Assembly (NCBI RefSeq): GCF_001280425.1
Contig: NZ_LIUF01000001.1
Coordinates: forward strand, 352,945 to 416,944
Length of the DNA: 64,000 nucleotides
Reading direction: 5' to 3'
From: Haloarcula rubripromontorii
GTDB lineage: Archaea > Halobacteriota > Halobacteria > Halobacteriales > Haloarculaceae
The notes beneath the pieces were generated by a model that worked only from the letters and a program-made list of their open reading frames with translations, did no database searches and was not told the origin of the DNA. This document shows, piece by piece, positions 30,216 to 39,639 of this stretch (position 1 is its first letter; each line of letters opens with the position of its first letter). Both the position numbers and the translations under genes were made by a program.

Positions 30216-31882
30216 CGGTCCCGCTACAGGCCGAAGCGCTCGACATCTCGTTCAAGCTCGTCCCGGCGATCATCGTCTTCCTGATGATGGCCTCGTTCCT
30301 CGTCATCGGCTACGTGTTCAAAGTGGCCGACACAGAAGGGATGTGGGTCGCAGGCCGCGGCATCGGCAACATCGAGAACGGGATGGCCATCGGCGCGAAC
30401 TGGATGTCCGCCGCCTCGTACCTGGGGCTCGCCGGACTGGTTGCGCTCTCGGGGTTCTACGGGCTGGCGTTCATCGTCGGCTGGACGACCGGCTACTTCG
30501 TCCTGCTCATCTTCCTCGCGGCGCAGATGCGCCGCTTCGGGAAGTACACCGCGCCGGACTTCGTCGGCGACCGGTTCAATTCGCCGACCGCTCGCGCGCT
30601 AGCCGCGTTCACCACGCTACTCATCGCGTATGTCTACTCCGTCGGCCAGGCCCGCGGCATGGGGCTGGTCGGTCAGTACGTCTTCGGGCTGGAAATCATC
30701 CCGATGATCGTCGTGATGATGACCATCACTGTCGGCTACCTCGCGCTCTCGGGAATGCTGGGCGCGACGAAGAACATGGCCGTTCAGTACACCATCCTCA
30801 TCGTCGCGTTCCTTGCCGGCGTGTACGTCGTCGGCTTCTCGCAGGGGTACTCGACGATACTCCCGCAGATCGAGTACGGCGCGCTGATCGCCGACCTCGG
30901 TCGCGAGTTCTCCGCACCGTTCGTGAACCAGCCGTTCTACCTCTGGATCGCGACGGCGTTCTCGCTCATCGTCGGGACCTGTGGCCTCCCGCACGTCCTC
31001 GTTCGGTTCTACACGGTCAGAAGCGAGCGCGTCGCTCGCTGGTCCTGCGTGTGGGGGCTGTTCTTCATCCTCCTGCTCTACTGGGCGTCGCCCGCGATGG
31101 CAGCCTTCGGCGTCGACCTGTTCCAGACGACGACCGGCGCGAGCGCCTACGCTGCTGAAGGCGGTATGTCCGGCGCTGAGGGTGACGTGATCGTCGTCCT
31201 CGCCGCGCAGTTTGCCAACCTCCCGACGTGGTTCGTCGGCCTCGTCGCGGCCGGTGCGATGGCCGCCGCCATCGCGACGACCGCCGGGCTGTTCATCACG
31301 GCCTCCTCCGCAGTCGCGCACGACATCTACACCGAACTGATCAACCCTGACGCGACCCAGCGCCAGCAGGTGCTCATCGGTCGCGGAACGATCATCGGCA
31401 TGGGCGCGCTGGTGACGGTGACCGCGTTTAACCCACCGGCGCTCATCGGCGAACTGGTCGCCTACGCGTTCTCACTCGCGGGCACCGTACTGTTCCCGAT
31501 GTTCTTCCTCGGCCTCTGGTGGGAGAACACGAACCGTCAGGGCGCACTGGCCGGGATGGTGCTCGGCCTGCTCATCTGGATCACCTCAATCATCAACAGC
31601 GTCCTGCCGAGCTACATCGGCGCGCTCGAAGCGATTGCCGGTGAAGGAGGGGCAATCGTTCCAATCTACGCCCAGTACGTCCCACCCATCGGCGCTGCGC
31701 TGATCGGGACGCCGCTCGTGTTCATCGTCACCATCGCCGTCTCGCTGGCGACGCCAGAGCCGCCCATGGAGACGAAGAAGATGGTGCGACAGTGTCACAG
31801 CCCCGAACCAATGGGACAGCAGGAGACCGCCGCAGACGTCGTCGGCGACAACACCGGCGGCGGCACCCCCGCAGACGACTAA
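30212..31882 (+). CDS. SSS-family sodium/solute symporter, probable acetate permease
   Basis: 556 residues, 13-14 membrane helices, GTG start overlapping the small-subunit gene. GRGIGNIENGMAIGANWMSAASYLG in the first third is the region that lines the substrate and sodium sites in the family. GTCGLPHVLVRFYTV is the conserved middle segment of ActP-like permeases. The context (acs before, UspA after) makes acetate or another short monocarboxylate the likely substrate, driven by sodium in a halophile. Family assignment is firm, the substrate inferred. Confidence 0.9.
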   Translation: MTVPLQAEALDISFKLVPAIIVFLMMASFLVIGYVFKVADTEGMWVAGRGIGNIENGMAIGANWMSAASYLGLAGLVALSGFYGLAFIVGWTTGYFVLLIFLAAQMRRFGKYTAPDFVGDRFNSPTARALAAFTTLLIAYVYSVGQARGMGLVGQYVFGLEIIPMIVVMMTITVGYLALSGMLGATKNMAVQYTILIVAFLAGVYVVGFSQGYSTILPQIEYGALIADLGREFSAPFVNQPFYLWIATAFSLIVGTCGLPHVLVRFYTVRSERVARWSCVWGLFFILLLYWASPAMAAFGVDLFQTTTGASAYAAEGGMSGAEGDVIVVLAAQFANLPTWFVGLVAAGAMAAAIATTAGLFITASSAVAHDIYTELINPDATQRQQVLIGRGTIIGMGALVTVTAFNPPALIGELVAYAFSLAGTVLFPMFFLGLWWENTNRQGALAGMVLGLLIWITSIINSVLPSYIGALEAIAGEGGAIVPIYAQYVPPIGAALIGTPLVFIVTIAVSLATPEPPMETKKMVRQCHSPEPMGQQETAADVVGDNTGGGTPADD

Positions 31883-31886
31883 ACCA

Positions 31887-32360
31887 ATGTACGACAACAT
31901 CCTCGTTCCGACGGACGGCAGCGAAACCGCCGAAAACGCGGTCGACCAGGCAGTCGACATCGCCTCGAAGTACGGCGCGACGGTTCACGCGCTGTACGTC
32001 GTCGACGTCGACGCCACCAGCTACTCGCTGGGGACAGAGCAGGTCGACCGTATCCGACAGGGTTACCTCGACGAGATGACCGAAGTGAAAGCCGACGCAG
32101 ACGAAGCGACCGGCTACGTTCGCGACCGGGCCGCCGAACACGGCGTCGAGGTCAAAGAGCACGTCACCGCCGGCGAGCCGGCCCGCGCCGTCCGGAAGTT
32201 CGTCGAGGACAACGATATCGATCTCATCGTGATGGGATCACACGGTCGCTCTGGCCTCAAGCGTGTCATTCTCGGTAGCGTCACGGAGAAGGTACTGCGC
32301 CGAACGCGGCTGCCGGTGCTGGTCGTCGACGTGCACGGTGACACGGACATCGAGGCGTGA
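31887..32360 (+). CDS. Universal stress protein (UspA family)
   Basis: 157 residues. Starts MYDNILVPTDGSETAENAV; the ATP-binding motif GSHGRSGLKRVILGS is complete (G-x2-G-x9-G-S), so it should bind ATP. It begins 4 bases after the symporter stop and is likely in the same operon. UspA proteins next to transporters in archaea are thought to regulate transport by energy state; here that is inference. Confidence 0.92.
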   Translation: MYDNILVPTDGSETAENAVDQAVDIASKYGATVHALYVVDVDATSYSLGTEQVDRIRQGYLDEMTEVKADADEATGYVRDRAAEHGVEVKEHVTAGEPARAVRKFVEDNDIDLIVMGSHGRSGLKRVILGSVTEKVLRRTRLPVLVVDVHGDTDIEA

Positions 32361-32412
32361 CTAGCATGGGACAGACCCGACACCGACCGCCACAGACGAC
32401 GCGAGGTCGCCG

Positions 32413-32628
32413 ATGAGCGTCGTCGACACCCTCCGTGACCACGTACGCGACCACAAGCGGGGGATGTTCGTCGACCTCGTGTTCGCCATCGCCTGGGTGA
32501 CCGCCGTGAGCGTCATCTTCGACCTCCTGTCGGCTCCACAGTGGGCGTACTACCTGACGCTTGCCGCTGGCGTTGTCGCGTACTACGGCTTCTTCTGGTC
32601 GCTTGAGATGGCGATGGAACAGCAGTAA
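32413..32628 (+). CDS. 71-residue two-helix membrane protein
   Basis: 71 residues with two membrane helices (VDLVFAIAWVTAVSVIF and WAYYLTLAAGVVAYYGFF), basic N-terminus (RDHVRDHKRG). It lies 52 bases after UspA in the same direction and before a terminator-like hairpin, so is the last gene of the acetate module. Similar small proteins are found beside haloarchaeal acetate symporters, but I cannot name a family. Confidence 0.75.
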   Translation: MSVVDTLRDHVRDHKRGMFVDLVFAIAWVTAVSVIFDLLSAPQWAYYLTLAAGVVAYYGFFWSLEMAMEQQ

Positions 32629-32655
32629 GTCGCCCTCTGTTTGCACGAAAGCGAC

Positions 32656-32681
32656 GGGTCCCCGGCCGTTTCGCGGGACCC
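32656..32681 (+). terminator. Hairpin after the acetate operon
   Basis: Perfect inverted repeat GGGTCCC (32656-32662) and GGGACCC (32675-32681) with a 12-base loop, 27 bases after the last operon stop. No U-run follows, so termination is tentative. Confidence 0.35.
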
Positions 32682-32780
32682 TCTGAGAACCACACAGCCG
32701 GTGGCCGAGTCGCCGCGATACCCGTACTATCCAAGCACCCCTCTATGCTCAGGCCTGGCGAATTTCGGCCCTGCCGGTAG

Positions 32781-32788
32781 TAATAATA
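32781..32788 (+). promoter_or_regulatory. TATA box of the 83-residue protein gene
   Basis: TAATAATA, 26-33 bases before ATG 32814, supporting that start over the TTG at 32802. Confidence 0.55.
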
Positions 32789-32813
32789 CCATGTAGGTGC
32801 ATTGACCCTTTCG

Positions 32814-33065
32814 ATGGCAGCAGTCGCTGTGGAGTCAGCAATGATATACGAAAGTTCAACAGGAGAGTACTACAGTGGTCTCGACATCTGGATGCGCTTC
32901 GAGTCGGGGTTCTGGGAACCACACGATTGGAGTCAGGCAACAGGCCAGGAATGGGTACAGACCGAGGCAGGTGACATCCTCACTCTGACGCCAGTCCCGG
33001 AATCAGCGCTCCCCGACGGAGTATCGGTGACGGAAGCTGAGGATGTCGAGTACCTGCCCGAGTAA
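32814..33065 (+). CDS. Hypothetical 83-residue acidic protein
   Basis: 83 residues from ATG 32814. Strongly acidic, with aromatic segments IYESSTGEYYSGLDIWMRFESG and DWSQATGQEWVQ (seen in two parts). No signal peptide and no membrane span. The promoter spacing and acidic composition support it as a real gene, but I do not recognise a family. Confidence 0.6.
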   Translation: MAAVAVESAMIYESSTGEYYSGLDIWMRFESGFWEPHDWSQATGQEWVQTEAGDILTLTPVPESALPDGVSVTEAEDVEYLPE

Positions 33066-33347
33066 GGACGGCAGGAGCAGGCGCAACGCTGTCTGAGCTG
33101 TCGGTGCTACAGCAAGACCCGCAGACGAACCACCGTTCCGAGTCATACTGAGTGCGCCGTTCGGCGGTGCTGTCCTACCGCTCGGCTCGGGACTGGATCA
33201 CGCATGAGTTTTATTCGAGGCCCCTCGCTCGGGCGCTCGCTACTCATGGCTTTGCCGTTCGTTCTGTGGCGGGTAGCGCCACGCCGCTCACGGGTCACTA
33301 TCTTCCCCGTTCGCTATCCGAGGGACCTCCTTCCGGTCGTCCCCTCG
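33066..33347. other. Convergent intergenic region
   Basis: 282 bases between the 83-residue gene and cheF, which converge here. It has GC-rich, low-complexity stretches of the CTCGCTCGG type at 33220-33245 and no convincing gene. ORFs through it have no coding character. Confidence 0.5.
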
Positions 33348-34214
33348 CTATTTTTCACTCATCGCTTCACTCGCCATATTCCGCCCCTGCGCGTTCAACG
33401 CGACTTCGGTCCGAACTCGGACCTCGTCAACCGCACCGATATCGAGCAGTTTCTGGTATATTTCTTCGACCTCGTCAGGTGTCGTCCCGACGAAGTCAGA
33501 CATCTCGAACGGAGAGACACCGGAGTACAGCGCCATCAACACCTGACTCTCCATCTCCGAGAGTTCGTAATCGTCCTCGCGATCCTCGATAACGCGGGTA
33601 AAGAGTGTCTGCAGCGCCCGCGTATGGTGGTCCATCCCTGAGATGTGGGTTTCGACGCTGCGGTCCTCGTCGTCGGTGTGTTCGACCTCGATGACCTCCC
33701 GCTCCTGACCCATCACCGTGCTGGTCCCGGTTTCGATGGTCCCGACGTCTTCGATTTCGAATGACGTGCTCTTGCCGCCGGGGAACTGAAGGCGGATGAT
33801 GTCGTCGTCCAGTTGAAACCGCGCCTTGCTCCACTCGGCATCCTCCTGAACCACGCCGCCGACGACCGCTTGCTGTCGCGCGAGGATGACCTCGCCCTGT
33901 AGCGTCGCCCGGACGTACTCCGTCTCGAAGTCGTCCAAATTCGGCGTATCGACCAGCAGAACGTTGTTTCCGACCTCCAGCGCGGTTGCGCCGCCGGTCC
34001 CACCGTCTGGAACCAGATCGTCGGGGTTCGACGGGAGGGTGATGCTGGAGTGGGGAATCGGCTGTTTCGAGCCGTTCGTCGCCAGAATGAGTCGCTTGTT
34101 GGTGACGATGAGTCGGCAGGAGCGCCACTTCGGGTCGGACACCTGGTCGCCGTCGCGGACGACGTACTGGAAGTCCCCCGACGTGTCGACTAGCTTGCGT
34201 TCGTCACCACTCAT
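33348..34214 (-). CDS. cheF: Taxis protein CheF (second copy)
   Basis: 288 residues from ATG 34214 (MSGDERKLVDTSGDFQYVV). Same plan as the copy at 22869: a beta-rich N-terminal domain (WRSCRLIVTNKRLILATNG) and a C-terminal winged helix (SGVSPFEMSDFVGTTPDEV). The two copies share many positions, for example ALYSGVSPF against ALHSGVSPF, but are clearly diverged. CheF links chemotaxis response regulators to the archaellum. The copy is isolated from other che genes and sits next to uppP. Confidence 0.9.
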   Translation of the reverse strand: MSGDERKLVDTSGDFQYVVRDGDQVSDPKWRSCRLIVTNKRLILATNGSKQPIPHSSITLPSNPDDLVPDGGTGGATALEVGNNVLLVDTPNLDDFETEYVRATLQGEVILARQQAVVGGVVQEDAEWSKARFQLDDDIIRLQFPGGKSTSFEIEDVGTIETGTSTVMGQEREVIEVEHTDDEDRSVETHISGMDHHTRALQTLFTRVIEDREDDYELSEMESQVLMALYSGVSPFEMSDFVGTTPDEVEEIYQKLLDIGAVDEVRVRTEVALNAQGRNMASEAMSEK

Positions 34215-34269
34215 GGCCGCTGATATTAGGGATTTGACGCCGAAGGGTAAATAAGTTCCAGCACCGCTC

Positions 34270-35082
34270 TCACAGCGCGACAAGGAGTCCGCCGACGACG
34301 CCGAGCGCGCCAAACACCGTACAGACCGCCCAGAACGGGACCTGCCGCACCAGTCGGACCAGCGCGTCGACGGTGAGATAGCCGACGACAGCGCTGACGG
34401 CCAGGGCGACGACGGCCGGCAGCGGGTCGATTGCAGGAACGCCGTCGTCGACCAGCACAAGCGCATTCGCGCCGAGCGCGGCCGGAATCGACAGCAGGAA
34501 CGAGAGGCGAAGCGACGACTCGCCCTCGTGGCCCCGGAGCAACAGCGCACTCACTGTCGTCCCGGACCGGGAGACACCGGGAAGAATAGCCAGCCCCTGC
34601 AACACACCGACGAGGACGGCGTCGAGCCAGTCGGGAACCTCACGCTCACCCAGCGACAGCGCCGCGGCGAACCGCTGGAGGAGGCCGGTGATGACAAGCA
34701 GGCCACCGACCAGCGCCAAGAAGAGCCCGCCCTCTAGCTCCGAGACGGCCGCGTCGAGGGCCATGTACGCGGGAAGTCCGGTGACAGCCGTCGCCGCCGT
34801 CGCGATGACGATAAACGAGAGGTCCGCCGTCTCGTCGGCGAACGGCCGGCGCGAGAGCTGTCGAATCGAGTGCAGAATCGTCCTGACCTCGGTGCGATAG
34901 TAGGCCGTGGCCGCGACAGCCGTCCCGGCGTGGAGAAAGAGCGCGAGGCGGGTCGCGGCGGCGGGCGAGACGCCCGTGACCACCGTCGAGGCGAGTGCGA
35001 CGCCGCCCTCGCTGGAGACCGGAATCCACTCCAGCACTCCTTGCAGCAGACCCAGCAGAATAGCGACGAGAATCGGGTTCAT
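34270..35082 (-). CDS. uppP: UppP/BacA-family polyprenyl diphosphatase
   Basis: 270 residues, eight membrane helices. Active-site motifs: LLGLLQGVLEWIPVSSEG, with the Q-x3-E pair, and GVSRSGTTVSALLLRG. It removes the terminal phosphate of a polyprenyl diphosphate, recycling the lipid carrier used in glycan assembly. In a haloarchaeon the substrate would be a dolichyl-type carrier, which links it functionally to the 7.5-22 kb glycan genes. ATG 35082 starts directly at the first helix; the divergent mscS starts 90 bases away. Confidence 0.9.
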   Translation of the reverse strand: MNPILVAILLGLLQGVLEWIPVSSEGGVALASTVVTGVSPAAATRLALFLHAGTAVAATAYYRTEVRTILHSIRQLSRRPFADETADLSFIVIATAATAVTGLPAYMALDAAVSELEGGLFLALVGGLLVITGLLQRFAAALSLGEREVPDWLDAVLVGVLQGLAILPGVSRSGTTVSALLLRGHEGESSLRLSFLLSIPAALGANALVLVDDGVPAIDPLPAVVALAVSAVVGYLTVDALVRLVRQVPFWAVCTVFGALGVVGGLLVAL

Positions 35083-35171
35083 ACCCACGGAGCGGACGCC
35101 GCGGGACAAAGGCGGTTCGGTTCGCCCCGCTGACGGGACAGTATATATACGACCGGTAGCCAAGCGGAGGT

Positions 35172-36287
35172 ATGCAACTGGGAAGCGGTGCTGTGGACCT
35201 GCTGTCTGGGCTGCCGGCCTGGCAGGGGTTTCTGCTACTCGTCGGCAGTGGGGTAGCCCTCGCGCTGGGCATTCGCGTGGTCGGTGACCGACTGCTCAGA
35301 CGGATCACGCCCCGCATCGAGGGCGATGTCGACGATATCGTCTTCCGTGGAATTCACACCGCCATGTACGTCACGGTCGGCCTGGGCGGGGCCTACGCCG
35401 GCGCACAGATTTACGACGTCCGGCCGGCCGTCGCCGTCTCGCTGGAAGCCGGGACGCTCTCGCTGGTCGTCATCGTCTGGATGGTGACGCTGCTGCGCAT
35501 CGGCCGCCAGGCGTCCGCCATCGCGACGGATTCGGCGTACATCGACCGCCAGATGGTCCCCATCCTCCAGAACGTCTGGAGCGCGGTCGTCTCCGGCGGG
35601 GGTATCCTGCTCCTGCTGGTCCTGTGGGACATCGACGTCACACCGCTACTGGCCTCAGCAGGGATTATGGGTATCATCGTCGGCTTGGCGGCCCGGGACA
35701 CGCTGGCGAACTTCTTCGGCTCGCTGTCGCTGTATCTCGATGGAACGTACGCAGTTGGCGACTTTGTTGTCCTCGAAAGTGGCGAACGCGGCCGCGTCGA
35801 GGACATTTCCGTCCGCTCGACGGTCATCCGCACCCGCGACGACATCCTCGTCACCGTCCCGAACTCGAAGCTCAACAACGCCGCCATCGTCAACGAGTCG
35901 ACGCCGCGGCGCAAGCGCCGGATTCGCGTCCCCGTCGGCGTCGCCTACGGAACGGACATCGACCGGGTCGAGGATATGCTTCTGGAACTAGCCGAAACCG
36001 AGGACCTCGTGCAGGAGCGACCGAACCCGCGAGTCCGGTTCCGGGCGTTCGGCGACTCGGCGCTGAACTTCGAGCTGCTGTGCTGGGTCGGCAATCCGGC
36101 TCTGACAGCCCGTGCCACGCACGAACTCAACAGCGCGATCTACAAACGGTTCCAGACCGAGGGCATCGAAATCCCGTTCCCACAGCAGTCTATCTCCATC
36201 TCGACCGAAGAGATTCCGGGCGACCTGTTCGGTCGGGGACAGTCGAAGGGCACAACCACGGACGGCGGCGGCATAGTTCGCGAGTGA
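35172..36287 (+). CDS. Small-conductance mechanosensitive channel (MscS family)
   Basis: 371 residues. Three to four N-terminal helices; the pore helix is TPLLASAGIMGIIVGLAARDTLANFFGSL (Ala/Gly-packed, seen in part), followed by the MscS beta domain (YAVGDFVVLESGERGRVEDIS) with the conserved STVIRTRDDILVTVPNSKL. The C-terminal alpha/beta domain ends in IPFPQQSI. It opens on osmotic downshock to release solutes, an obvious need in hypersaline water. Confidence 0.93.
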   Translation: MQLGSGAVDLLSGLPAWQGFLLLVGSGVALALGIRVVGDRLLRRITPRIEGDVDDIVFRGIHTAMYVTVGLGGAYAGAQIYDVRPAVAVSLEAGTLSLVVIVWMVTLLRIGRQASAIATDSAYIDRQMVPILQNVWSAVVSGGGILLLLVLWDIDVTPLLASAGIMGIIVGLAARDTLANFFGSLSLYLDGTYAVGDFVVLESGERGRVEDISVRSTVIRTRDDILVTVPNSKLNNAAIVNESTPRRKRRIRVPVGVAYGTDIDRVEDMLLELAETEDLVQERPNPRVRFRAFGDSALNFELLCWVGNPALTARATHELNSAIYKRFQTEGIEIPFPQQSISISTEEIPGDLFGRGQSKGTTTDGGGIVRE

Positions 36288-36368
36288 GCGCGAACAGGTC
36301 ACAGCGCCCACGACCCAGCGACCGAGAGGTCGAAACGCAGTTACGATGGCGACGCGTCGGCTCAGGCA

Positions 36369-37646
36369 ATGAGCATACTGGAGGACGCCCGCGCGGCGCT
36401 TGCGACCGGGCCGCTGTGTGATTCCTGTCTCGGCCGGCTCTTCGCCGACCGGAGTTTCGGACTGGCCAACGCCCAGCGGGGCCACGCCCTGCGGGTGACG
36501 GTCGCGCTCGCGGACGACGACCCCTTCGAGGACAGCGAGGACTGCTGGGTCTGTGAAGGCGAGTGCGACCGCTTCGACTGGTGGGCCCAGCAGGCTGCCA
36601 GCGCGGTCCGTGGCTACGACTTCGACACATACCAGGTCGGGACGAAAGTGCCGCCGCTGCTCGAAGAGAACGACGAACTGCTCCGGGAGGACGTAGGCCT
36701 CGAACCGGACGCCGGCGAGGCGCTGAAGACCGAACTCAACCGCGAGGTCGGCAAGCGCATCGGCGACCTGACCGGCGCGGAAGTGGAGTTCGGCCGGCCG
36801 GAAGTCCAGCTCACACTCGACCTCGCGACGGACGAAGTGGAGACACACGTCAACTCGGCGTTTGTCTACGGCCGCTACCGCAAGCTCGAACGCGACATCC
36901 CCCAGACGAAGTGGCCCTGCAACGACTGCAACGGGACCGGGCTGTGGCAGGGCGAGCCCTGCGACGGCTGTGGCGGCAGCGGCTACCGCTACGACGAGAG
37001 CGTCGAGCAACTGTCCGCACCCGTCGTCCGCGAGGCGATGGACGGCGAGGAGGCCGTGTTCCACGGAGCCGGTCGCGAGGACGTCGACGCGCTGATGCTC
37101 GACTCCGGCCGCCCGTTTGTCATCGAGGTGATGGAACCCCGCAAACGCGACGTGGATACCGACGACCTCGAAGCCGATATTAACGCCTTCGCCGACGGGA
37201 AAGTCGAAGTGACGGACCTCCACCTGGCGACCCACGAGATGGTCGAGCGCGTCAAGGAACTAGACGCCTCCAAGACCTACCGGATGGACGTGGAGTTCGG
37301 GGAGCCGGTCGACGCCGATGCCCTGCAGGATGCGCTGGCGGAACTTGACGGGGCGACCATCCAACAGGAGACGCCCCAGCGTGTCACCCACCGACGGGCC
37401 GACATCACCCGGACGCGGACGGTGTACAACGCCGAGGGCGAACTGACCGACGAGCGCCACGCCGACCTCCGCATCCACGGCGAGGGCGGCCTGTACGTGA
37501 AGGAACTCGTCTCCAGCGACGAGGGGCGGACGGAGCCGAGCCTAGCCGGCCTGCTCGACACGGACGCAGTGGTGACCGCACTCGACGTGGTCGACGTACA
37601 GGGTGAGGACGAGCCGTTCGCGAAAGCCGAGTATCTCAAGGAGTAG
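36369..37646 (+). CDS. pus10: tRNA pseudouridine synthase Pus10
   Basis: 425 residues. The N-terminus has zinc-binding CxxC pairs (CDSCLGRLF near residue 17; CWVCEGEC near 60) followed by a THUMP-like region; the catalytic segment is AGREDVDALMLDSGRPF, with the Asp of DVD. It isomerises uridines 54 and 55 of tRNA. A DnaJ-like cysteine pair set (CNDCNGTG, CDGCGGSGYR) at ~184-205 is inserted before the catalytic domain, as in some haloarchaeal orthologues. Together with TrmY (3154-3750) it would make the m1-pseudouridine 54 of archaeal tRNA. Confidence 0.93.
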   Translation: MSILEDARAALATGPLCDSCLGRLFADRSFGLANAQRGHALRVTVALADDDPFEDSEDCWVCEGECDRFDWWAQQAASAVRGYDFDTYQVGTKVPPLLEENDELLREDVGLEPDAGEALKTELNREVGKRIGDLTGAEVEFGRPEVQLTLDLATDEVETHVNSAFVYGRYRKLERDIPQTKWPCNDCNGTGLWQGEPCDGCGGSGYRYDESVEQLSAPVVREAMDGEEAVFHGAGREDVDALMLDSGRPFVIEVMEPRKRDVDTDDLEADINAFADGKVEVTDLHLATHEMVERVKELDASKTYRMDVEFGEPVDADALQDALAELDGATIQQETPQRVTHRRADITRTRTVYNAEGELTDERHADLRIHGEGGLYVKELVSSDEGRTEPSLAGLLDTDAVVTALDVVDVQGEDEPFAKAEYLKE

Positions 37647-37707
37647 TAGCCTGCTACTGGCAGCGCAACCACTACTGGCGCCGCAGTAGGGGGTCACTAC
37701 GGGTGAA

Positions 37708-37722
37708 ACGGTTGTGAACCGT
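37708..37722. promoter_or_regulatory. Palindrome upstream of the beta-helix protein gene
   Basis: ACGGTT-GTG-AACCGT, a perfect 6-base inverted repeat, 23 bases upstream of TATATC-like promoter sequence (37746-37752). It fits an operator for a dimeric regulator, or the end of the pus10 transcript. Confidence 0.4.
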
Positions 37723-37774
37723 CTAAGCGTTTTATTCGTACCCCAGATATATCAACGGTGCTGCGGGGAGACAC

Positions 37775-38932
37775 ATGACACGAGAGCAGACCACGTTTTC
37801 ACGACGAGCGGTGTTACGCCACGGGACAGTCGCTGCCGGTGTGCTGGGATTCACAGTGGGCACAGCGAGCGCAGCGACGACAGTTTCCGGAGGCGGCGAC
37901 GCGCTACAGACAGCCATCGACGACGCGAGCGACGGCGAGACGCTCACAGTCGGCGATTCAGCGACGTACGACCCTATTGTCGTCGACGTTGAGGTGACAA
38001 TTGAGACGAGTGCGAGTCCGACAATCGAGGGGGATGGCGGGACTGACGCGGCGGTGAGTGTCAACGCAGACGGCGTCAAGCTTGACGGGTTCACCGTCAC
38101 GAATCCGGGTGGATTGCTCGGCGTGAAAGTCGGGCGCGGCTACGACGACACGACCCTCAGTAACAATACAATCGAAGACATCGGCCCGACCGGCCGGCTC
38201 GGCGTGACCGGCGTCGTCGTCGGTCAGGGCGACCACTCGGGCATCGAGATCGTGAACAACACGATTCAGAACCTCGACCAGGAAACGACGGACGATTCGG
38301 GGTTCCCGACGGTCAACGGGGTACTCTTCGACGCCGACAACAGCGACCCTGGGACCGTGAGCGACACCACGGTCAACAACAACACGATTCGAGACATCGA
38401 GAGCGACATCGCGCCGCTCGGTATCGTCGTCCAGCACGAGACCGACGGCGTCGACATCAACAACAACGAGATTCGGGACCTCGAAGCCGCGGACGATACC
38501 GACTCTGACCCGTCCGACAGCGTGGACTTCGACTTCACGTTCGCACAGGGCATCAACATTGCATCGCCCTCGACGAACGAGACCACCATCGCCCACAACG
38601 TCATCGAGGACATCACCAGCGCGGAGACGATTCTTCCGGAAGCGGTCAAAATCGACGGTGACGGGGGTGGCCTGACGTTCCGGTCCAACCAACTGCTCGT
38701 CGCGGTCGGGCTGAACAACCGGAACGGGACCGACAGCGGGAATCGCGACCCGTCGAGCGACCCACAGGTCGACGCGAAGAACAACTACTGGGGGAGTCGC
38801 AAAGGGCCAGAAGAAGCCGATTTCAACCTAGACGCGGACGACGACGAGCGGAGCGATGTCGTCGGTAACGTCGACTTCGAGCCGTTCCTCCGGAACCCAC
38901 CGGGCGGGAAGGGGCGCGGCCCCAACAACTAG
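37775..38932 (+). CDS. Secreted right-handed beta-helix protein
   Basis: 385 residues. A Tat signal (SRRAVLRHGTVAAGVLGF, then SAA cleavage) is followed by a repetitive region of ~22-residue coils with NN/NT turns (NNTIEDIG, NNTIQNLD, NNTIRDIE, NNEIRDLE, HNVIEDIT), the hallmark of pectate-lyase-like beta-helices (PbH1/NosD type). The C-terminus has NYWGSRKGP, usual in such proteins. Probably a cell-surface or extracellular carbohydrate-binding or -cleaving protein; no catalytic residues can be assigned. Confidence 0.85.
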   Translation: MTREQTTFSRRAVLRHGTVAAGVLGFTVGTASAATTVSGGGDALQTAIDDASDGETLTVGDSATYDPIVVDVEVTIETSASPTIEGDGGTDAAVSVNADGVKLDGFTVTNPGGLLGVKVGRGYDDTTLSNNTIEDIGPTGRLGVTGVVVGQGDHSGIEIVNNTIQNLDQETTDDSGFPTVNGVLFDADNSDPGTVSDTTVNNNTIRDIESDIAPLGIVVQHETDGVDINNNEIRDLEAADDTDSDPSDSVDFDFTFAQGINIASPSTNETTIAHNVIEDITSAETILPEAVKIDGDGGGLTFRSNQLLVAVGLNNRNGTDSGNRDPSSDPQVDAKNNYWGSRKGPEEADFNLDADDDERSDVVGNVDFEPFLRNPPGGKGRGPNN

Positions 38933-38984
38933 CGACCCGGTCGCGACCGGAACCTGTTTTTACACCGCCGTCGACGTGCCAGCC

Positions 38985-39620
38985 ATGCGATTTGGCGTCG
39001 ATGAGGCTGGGAAAGGGCCGGTTCTGGGGTCGATGTTCGCTGCTGCTGTCAAGGCCGACCCGGCAGTCCTACCTGACGGTGTCGGTGACTCGAAAGACAT
39101 CAGACCGGAGCGACGCGAGCGGTTGGCCGAGGAGATCCGCGAGTTGGCAGACGCCGTCGGCGTCGCCGAGGTCCCGGTCGAACGTATCGACGCCGACGGC
39201 ACGGACATGAACACGCTGACCGTCGACGCGCAGGCGGCGGCACTCTCGGAAGTGGCCCGAACCGGCCTGTCGGGGACGGTCGACGCCGGCGACACCGACG
39301 CGGCGCGGTTCGGCCGCCGGGTCGCGGACGCGGTCGAGGCTGATGTGACCGTGCGGGCAGAACACGGGGCCGACGAGACGGACCCAGTGGTCGGCGCGGC
39401 CTCCATCATTGCGAAGGTGGCCCGCGACACACACGTCGCGGAACTGGCCGAGGAGTACGGCGACGTGGGGTCTGGCTATCCCAGCGACCCGACGACGCGA
39501 GCCTTTCTCGCAGAGTACGTGGACCGCCACGGCGAGTTGCCGGGGTGTGCCCGCCGCTCGTGGTCGACGTGTGACGACGTGCTGGCGGCGGCGGAACAGG
39601 CGTCGCTGGGCGATTTCTGA
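38985..39620 (+). CDS. rnhB: Ribonuclease HII
   Basis: 211 residues. FGVDEAGKGPVLG is the N-terminal active-site motif (D-E pair), and VGAASIIAKVARDTHV holds the third region. It cuts RNA of RNA/DNA hybrids, including single ribonucleotides in DNA. The start at 38985 is 28 bases after TTTTTAC, a possible TATA box; the longer upstream frame overlaps the beta-helix gene and is rejected. It converges on the candidate structured RNA. Confidence 0.93.
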   Translation: MRFGVDEAGKGPVLGSMFAAAVKADPAVLPDGVGDSKDIRPERRERLAEEIRELADAVGVAEVPVERIDADGTDMNTLTVDAQAAALSEVARTGLSGTVDAGDTDAARFGRRVADAVEADVTVRAEHGADETDPVVGAASIIAKVARDTHVAELAEEYGDVGSGYPSDPTTRAFLAEYVDRHGELPGCARRSWSTCDDVLAAAEQASLGDF

Positions 39621-39639
39621 ACGAGAGACCCCGACAGAG

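Noticed and set aside
33152-33641. Plus-strand frames overlapping the end of the second cheF
   Set aside because: Antisense to a certain gene and low-complexity Ser/Arg-rich translations.
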